Below are positions 5,683-9,076 of a stretch of DNA of 9,076 nt, piece after piece. Numbering within the stretch: the first letter of the stretch is position 1; the number at the start of each line of letters is the position of its first letter. Below the pieces are notes generated by a model. The model searched no databases. It had not been told where the DNA came from and saw only the letters and a list, made by a program, of their open reading frames with translations. A program made the translations under genes and the position numbers. Origin of the DNA: DATEOR01 sp046733475 (GTDB lineage: Bacteria; Actinomycetota; Thermoleophilia; Gaiellales; Gaiellaceae); NCBI GenBank assembly GCA_046733475.1, contig JBKPPF010000040.1, forward strand, positions 1-9,076, written 5' to 3'.

Positions 5683-8531
5683 CAAGTGCTTTCGCCGTCG
5701 AGGGAGCCGGGCAGCAGGAGTTCCTGCCGCGGGCGCTGGACCGGCGATTCGAGGCGATCCTGTTCGACTGGGACGGGACGGCCGTCCCCGACCGCCGGGC
5801 GAGCACGAGCGCGCTGCGCGCGCTCGTGGAGGAGCTTTGTGCGCTCGGGGTCGACCACGCCGTGATCACGGGCACGCACGTCGGCAACGTCGACGGTCAG
5901 CTCGGGGCGCGCCCGCGGGGTCCCGGGCGGCTTTACCTCTGCGTGAATCGCGGCTCCGAGGTCTTTCGCGCTTCGGACACGGGTCTGGAACTCGTCGGAC
6001 GCCGCGAGGCCACGCCCGAGGAGGATGCTGCGCTCGACAGGGCGGCGGACCTAACGGTCGAACGGCTCGCGGCGCACGGCGTGCGTTCCGAGGTCGTCTC
6101 TCAGCGGCTGAACCGCCGCAAAATCGACCTTATTCCAGAACCCGACTGGATCGATCCGCCGAAGGCCCGGATCGCGGAGCTCCTCGAGGCGGTCGAGACT
6201 CGACTTGCCGAATCGGGGCTTGGCGGACTCGCGGAGGCCGTCGGGCTGGCCGAGGAAGCCGCTCACGACGCCGGTCTTTGCGACCCGAAGGTGACGAGCG
6301 ACGCCAAGCACCTGGAGATCGGGCTCACGGACAAGGCCGACGCAGCGAAGTGGATGCTCGCGGAGCTCTGGAGAAGCGGCACGGCTCCAGGCCTCGTCGT
6401 CGTCGCAGGCGACGAATTCGGGTCGCTCGGTGGGATTCCCGGCAGCGACTCGCTGCTCCTCGTCCCGACCGGCGCAGGAGCGTCGGCGATATCCGTCGGC
6501 GCCGAGCCGACGGGGGTCCCGGACGGCGTGCTTCACGTGCCCGGCGGTCCGCAACGATTTCTCGCGCTTCTCGAGGATCAGCTCGAGCGGCGCCGGCGTG
6601 GCGACGTGCCGGACGTGTCCTCCGACCCTCAGTGGACTGTGACGCTCGATGGATTCGACCCGCAGCTGGAGCGCGTCCACGAGTCGCTGCTTGCAATCGG
6701 CAGCGGACGAATCGGCACACGCGCGAGCCCGCTCCTCGCCCACCCGGCAGCCTCTCCGGCGACGCTTGCCGCGGGAGTGTATGAGGGTCAGGGCGACGAA
6801 ACGCAGCTCGCGGCGTGCCCCGACTGGACAATGTTGTCGGGCGAGCTGCCGCTCGATCCTTTGCTTCGGCGCCGGCTCGACTTGCGCACCGGCCTCCTCC
6901 GGCAGGAAGCGGCACTTCCGAGCGGCCGGGTCACGTCGCTTCAGCTCGCGTCGCTAGCTGCGCCGGGCACGGTCGTACTCCGCGCCTCCGGACCGAGCAG
7001 CGTCCTTCCGCCCGAGGGTACGAGGACGGATCGGCGCAGCGTTTGCGCTGCGTTCTCCGAGCTCCGACGCGGGTGCGTACTCGACCGCTTCGGCGCTTAC
7101 GCCGCGGACGAACGCTGTGCCGTCGAGCGCGTGGGTCTCGCGCGGGAAGGGTTCGAGGCGGCGCTTGCCGCCCATCGACGCGCCTGGGCTGCGCGGTGGG
7201 AGGAGGCGGACGTCACGCTCGAGGGCGACGACGCCCTCCAACGTGCGATCCGGTTCACGCTCTTCCATCTGATCGCATCAGTGGCGGACGAGGGGGAGGC
7301 CCCCGTCGGCGCCCGCGGGCTGTCGGGCCCCGGCTACCGCGGCCACGTGTTCTGGGACAGCGACGTGTTCGTGCTGCCCTTCCTCGCGGCAACGCATCCC
7401 GCGGCTGCGCGGGCAATGCTCGAATACCGCATCATGCGCTTGGCCGCCGCGCGTGAGAACGCCCGCCGAGCCGGACGGTCCGGCGCCCGCTTTCCCTGGG
7501 AGTCGGCAGCGGCCGGGACAGACGTCACTCCCGCCGCCGTTCGCGACCCAGTAACGGGACGCCTTGTTCGGATCCGAACCGGCGAGCTGGAGGAGCACAT
7601 CGTCGCCGACGTCGCGTGGGCGGCGCAGTGCTACGTCGACTGGACGGATGACCAAGATTTTGCGGCGGGGCCGGGACGCGACCTCTTCGTGGAAACGGCG
7701 CGTTACTGGGCCTCGAGGATTCGCGTCGATCGCGCGGGCGACGCCCACATTTACGGCGTCATCGGTCCAGACGAGTACCACGAACCGGTGGACGACAACG
7801 CATTCACGAACGTGATGGCGCGTTGGAACCTCCGGCGTGGCGCTGCGCTTTCCGACGTCGCCGGCGAGCGCCGGGAATGGCTGCGGCTGGCGGATGCGCT
7901 CGTCGACGGTTTCGACGTCGCGAGCGGGGTCTACGAGCAGTTCGCCGCTTTTTTCAAACTCGAGCCGCTGCGCATCGCGGAGGTCGCGCCGCGGCGCCCC
8001 ATCGCGGCCGACTTGCTGCTCGGCTCGGATCGCGTTCGCTCTGCGCAGGTCCTGAAGCAGGCCGACGTGCTCATGCTCCACCACCTCGTGCCTAACGAGG
8101 TGGTCGCCGGGTCGCTCGAGGCCAACCTCGACTACTACGAACCTCGGACGGCACACGGGAGCTCGCTGTCCCCGGCGATCCACGCAGCGCTCTTCGCGCG
8201 AGCCGGCCGGTTCTCTGAGGCGCTCGAAGCTCTCGATCTCGCGGCGCGGATCGACCTCGACGATCTCACCGGCAGCACCGCGGCGGGCGTCCACCTCGCG
8301 ACGATGGGCGGACTGTGGCAGGCGCTCGTTTTTGGGTTCGCCGGCATCCGTCCGCGCGGCCACGCGCTCAGCGTTTCCCCGAAACTGCCGCCTGGGTGGG
8401 AGGGTCTGGAGGTGCGAGTGCGCTTCCGCGGGTGTCCCCTCCGACTGCGCATCGACCACGACGACATATCCGCTCTTGGCGCGAACACAGTCCGCGTCGG
8501 TGACCGGAACTGGGAGGTGAAGCCGGAATGA
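5679..8531 (+). CDS. Fusion of HAD phosphatase (trehalose-phosphatase-like) and GH65 disaccharide phosphorylase
   Basis: A 950-residue cytoplasmic protein with two enzymes. Residues about 24-300 are a HAD hydrolase: motif I FDWDGT (29-34, D30 nucleophile, D32 acid/base), motif II threonine in VITGT (62-66), lysine K219, and motif IV GDEF (244-247) with D257; the NRRKIDLIP piece (145-153) belongs to a cap. Residues about 318-950 are glycoside hydrolase family 65: HVFWDSDVFVLPFLA (556-570), RFPWESA (604-610), EEHIVADVAWA (638-648), GPDEYHEPVDDNAFTN (696-711) with the expected catalytic acid E699, KQADVLML (793-800), and HGSSLSP (826-832), the phosphate-site segment of GH65 phosphorylases. The family cleaves alpha-glucosides such as trehalose, maltose or kojibiose with phosphate, giving beta-glucose-1-phosphate. 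The GH65 part, about 630 residues, is shorter than the usual 750 or more, mainly in the N-terminal domain. M. tuberculosis otsB1 combines similar domains. Which disaccharide is used is not determined. Confidence 0.9.
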   Translation: MTSAFAVEGAGQQEFLPRALDRRFEAILFDWDGTAVPDRRASTSALRALVEELCALGVDHAVITGTHVGNVDGQLGARPRGPGRLYLCVNRGSEVFRASDTGLELVGRREATPEEDAALDRAADLTVERLAAHGVRSEVVSQRLNRRKIDLIPEPDWIDPPKARIAELLEAVETRLAESGLGGLAEAVGLAEEAAHDAGLCDPKVTSDAKHLEIGLTDKADAAKWMLAELWRSGTAPGLVVVAGDEFGSLGGIPGSDSLLLVPTGAGASAISVGAEPTGVPDGVLHVPGGPQRFLALLEDQLERRRRGDVPDVSSDPQWTVTLDGFDPQLERVHESLLAIGSGRIGTRASPLLAHPAASPATLAAGVYEGQGDETQLAACPDWTMLSGELPLDPLLRRRLDLRTGLLRQEAALPSGRVTSLQLASLAAPGTVVLRASGPSSVLPPEGTRTDRRSVCAAFSELRRGCVLDRFGAYAADERCAVERVGLAREGFEAALAAHRRAWAARWEEADVTLEGDDALQRAIRFTLFHLIASVADEGEAPVGARGLSGPGYRGHVFWDSDVFVLPFLAATHPAAARAMLEYRIMRLAAARENARRAGRSGARFPWESAAAGTDVTPAAVRDPVTGRLVRIRTGELEEHIVADVAWAAQCYVDWTDDQDFAAGPGRDLFVETARYWASRIRVDRAGDAHIYGVIGPDEYHEPVDDNAFTNVMARWNLRRGAALSDVAGERREWLRLADALVDGFDVASGVYEQFAAFFKLEPLRIAEVAPRRPIAADLLLGSDRVRSAQVLKQADVLMLHHLVPNEVVAGSLEANLDYYEPRTAHGSSLSPAIHAALFARAGRFSEALEALDLAARIDLDDLTGSTAAGVHLATMGGLWQALVFGFAGIRPRGHALSVSPKLPPGWEGLEVRVRFRGCPLRLRIDHDDISALGANTVRVGDRNWEVKPE
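8512..8531 (+). promoter_or_regulatory. Strong ribosome binding site plus ATGA overlap before the stress-protein gene
   Basis: GGGAGGTGA at 8512-8520, inside the last codons of the HAD-GH65 gene, sits seven bases before the ATG at 8528. That ATG overlaps the TGA at 8529-8531. The site decides the start of the universal stress protein and, unlike the previous junction, should support initiation on its own as well as coupling. Confidence 0.8.
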
Positions 8532-9076
8532 CACCCGTGCTGGCCGCTGTCGACTCGAGTGCGACGGCTGGTCCCGTCCTCGCCGCGGCGGTAGCGATCG
8601 CTCGTTTGCTCGGTGCCGAGGTGACAGCTCTCCATGTTCGTGAAGGCGGCGCCCTGGGTGCCGCCGAGGCTGCGCGGGCCGCAAACATCGACCTCGTGGA
8701 GCTCGAGGGTGATGTTGCCGATGTTCTCATCCGCGCCGCCCACGATGCCGCCCTTGTCGTCCTCGGGGCGCGCCGAACGGCAGGCGGCGCTCGACCTGCA
8801 GGAAGCATCGCGCTCGAGGTCGCCACATGCTCGGAGAAGCCGGTCCTCATCGTCCCGCCGGACGCGCCGCGGCCGGCACGGCTCGCACGCGTGCTCGTGC
8901 CGCTTGAGGGGACGCTATCGTCATCCCTCGCGCCCAAGCGGGTGCTTGAGCTCGCTGCGGAGGCTAATCTCGAGGTCGTGGTGCTCCATGTCCTCGATGA
9001 GGCATCGCTACCGGCGTTCACCGATCAGGCTCAGCACGAGAACGAGGCGTGGGCGCGTGAGTTCCTCGAGCGCTAC
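8528..9076 (+). CDS. Universal stress protein (UspA), tandem domains, 3' end cut by the window edge
   Basis: 183 codons are open to the edge. Residues 1-111 form a full UspA-like domain: strand VLAAVDSS (4-11) with the conserved aspartate D9, helix to about 28, strand EVTALHV (31-37), GDVADVLIRAAHDAALVVLGAR (61-82), then AGSIALEVATCSEKPVLIVPP (91-111). A second domain starts at RVLVPLEGTLSSSLAPKRVLELA (121-143) and VVLHVLDEA (151-159), so the complete protein is probably a two-domain Usp of about 270-300 residues. Such proteins bind ATP or other adenine nucleotides and respond to stress. The ATP-loop of the first domain is atypical: the canonical G-x2-G-x9-G-S/T reads G80-ARR-TAGGARPA-GS here, with the second glycine replaced by arginine and one residue fewer, so nucleotide binding by this domain is doubtful. 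It is coupled to the HAD-GH65 gene by overlap. Family assignment is firm. Confidence 0.88.
   Translation, partial: MTPVLAAVDSSATAGPVLAAAVAIARLLGAEVTALHVREGGALGAAEAARAANIDLVELEGDVADVLIRAAHDAALVVLGARRTAGGARPAGSIALEVATCSEKPVLIVPPDAPRPARLARVLVPLEGTLSSSLAPKRVLELAAEANLEVVVLHVLDEASLPAFTDQAQHENEAWAREFLERY

Noticed and set aside
5612..6784. A 390-codon plus-strand frame overlapping the permease end and the HAD domain
   Set aside because: Its product is low-complexity Arg/Gly/Ala, while the overlapping frame encodes clear HAD motifs; it is a shadow.
7278..8684. A 468-codon open frame on the minus strand across the GH65 region
   Set aside because: It is an arginine/glutamate-rich frame antisense to a well-supported GH65 domain, a common artefact of GC-rich coding DNA, with no recognisable motif.

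Overview
The window is high-GC bacterial DNA with tightly packed genes, strong GGAGG-type ribosome binding sites and ATGA start/stop overlaps. The gene families (DUF4389 membrane protein, MacB/LolD-type ABC exporter with a large FtsX permease, HAD phosphatase fused to a GH65 phosphorylase, tandem UspA protein) fit an actinobacterium, perhaps of the Thermoleophilia/Gaiellales kind. That placement is an inference from composition and gene content; there is no rRNA or other taxonomic marker here.

Layout. (1) Positions 1-610, minus strand: a DUF4389 membrane protein cut by the window edge, made of two tandem copies of the domain. (2) Positions 611-1620: about 1 kb without a convincing gene, lying between two divergent transcription units. 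It contains several inverted repeats, the best being a 10-bp perfect hairpin (861-888) and a 12-bp hairpin in front of the operon (1464-1496). (3) Positions 1621 to the window end, plus strand: five genes in one run with almost no spacing. They are an ABC ATPase (1621-2370), a 104-residue ferredoxin-like-fold (ABM-like) protein (2371-2685), a 995-residue FtsX-family permease (2695-5682), a 950-residue HAD-GH65 fusion (5679-8531) and a tandem universal stress protein (8528 to beyond the edge).

How the genes may work together. The ATPase and the permease should form one MacB/LolCDE-type exporter or mechanotransmission complex; the small ABM-like gene sits between its two subunit genes. The fourth and fifth genes are each joined to the gene before by a 4-base ATGA overlap, so a disaccharide phosphorylase/phosphatase and a stress protein are apparently co-translated with the transporter. 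Trehalose or a related disaccharide is the natural suspect substrate, and a stress or osmotic-response role is plausible, but both are inference. Nothing in the window looks like a mobile element, CRISPR array, tRNA or rRNA. The least ordinary parts are the gene association in the operon and the structured 1-kb divergent intergenic region.
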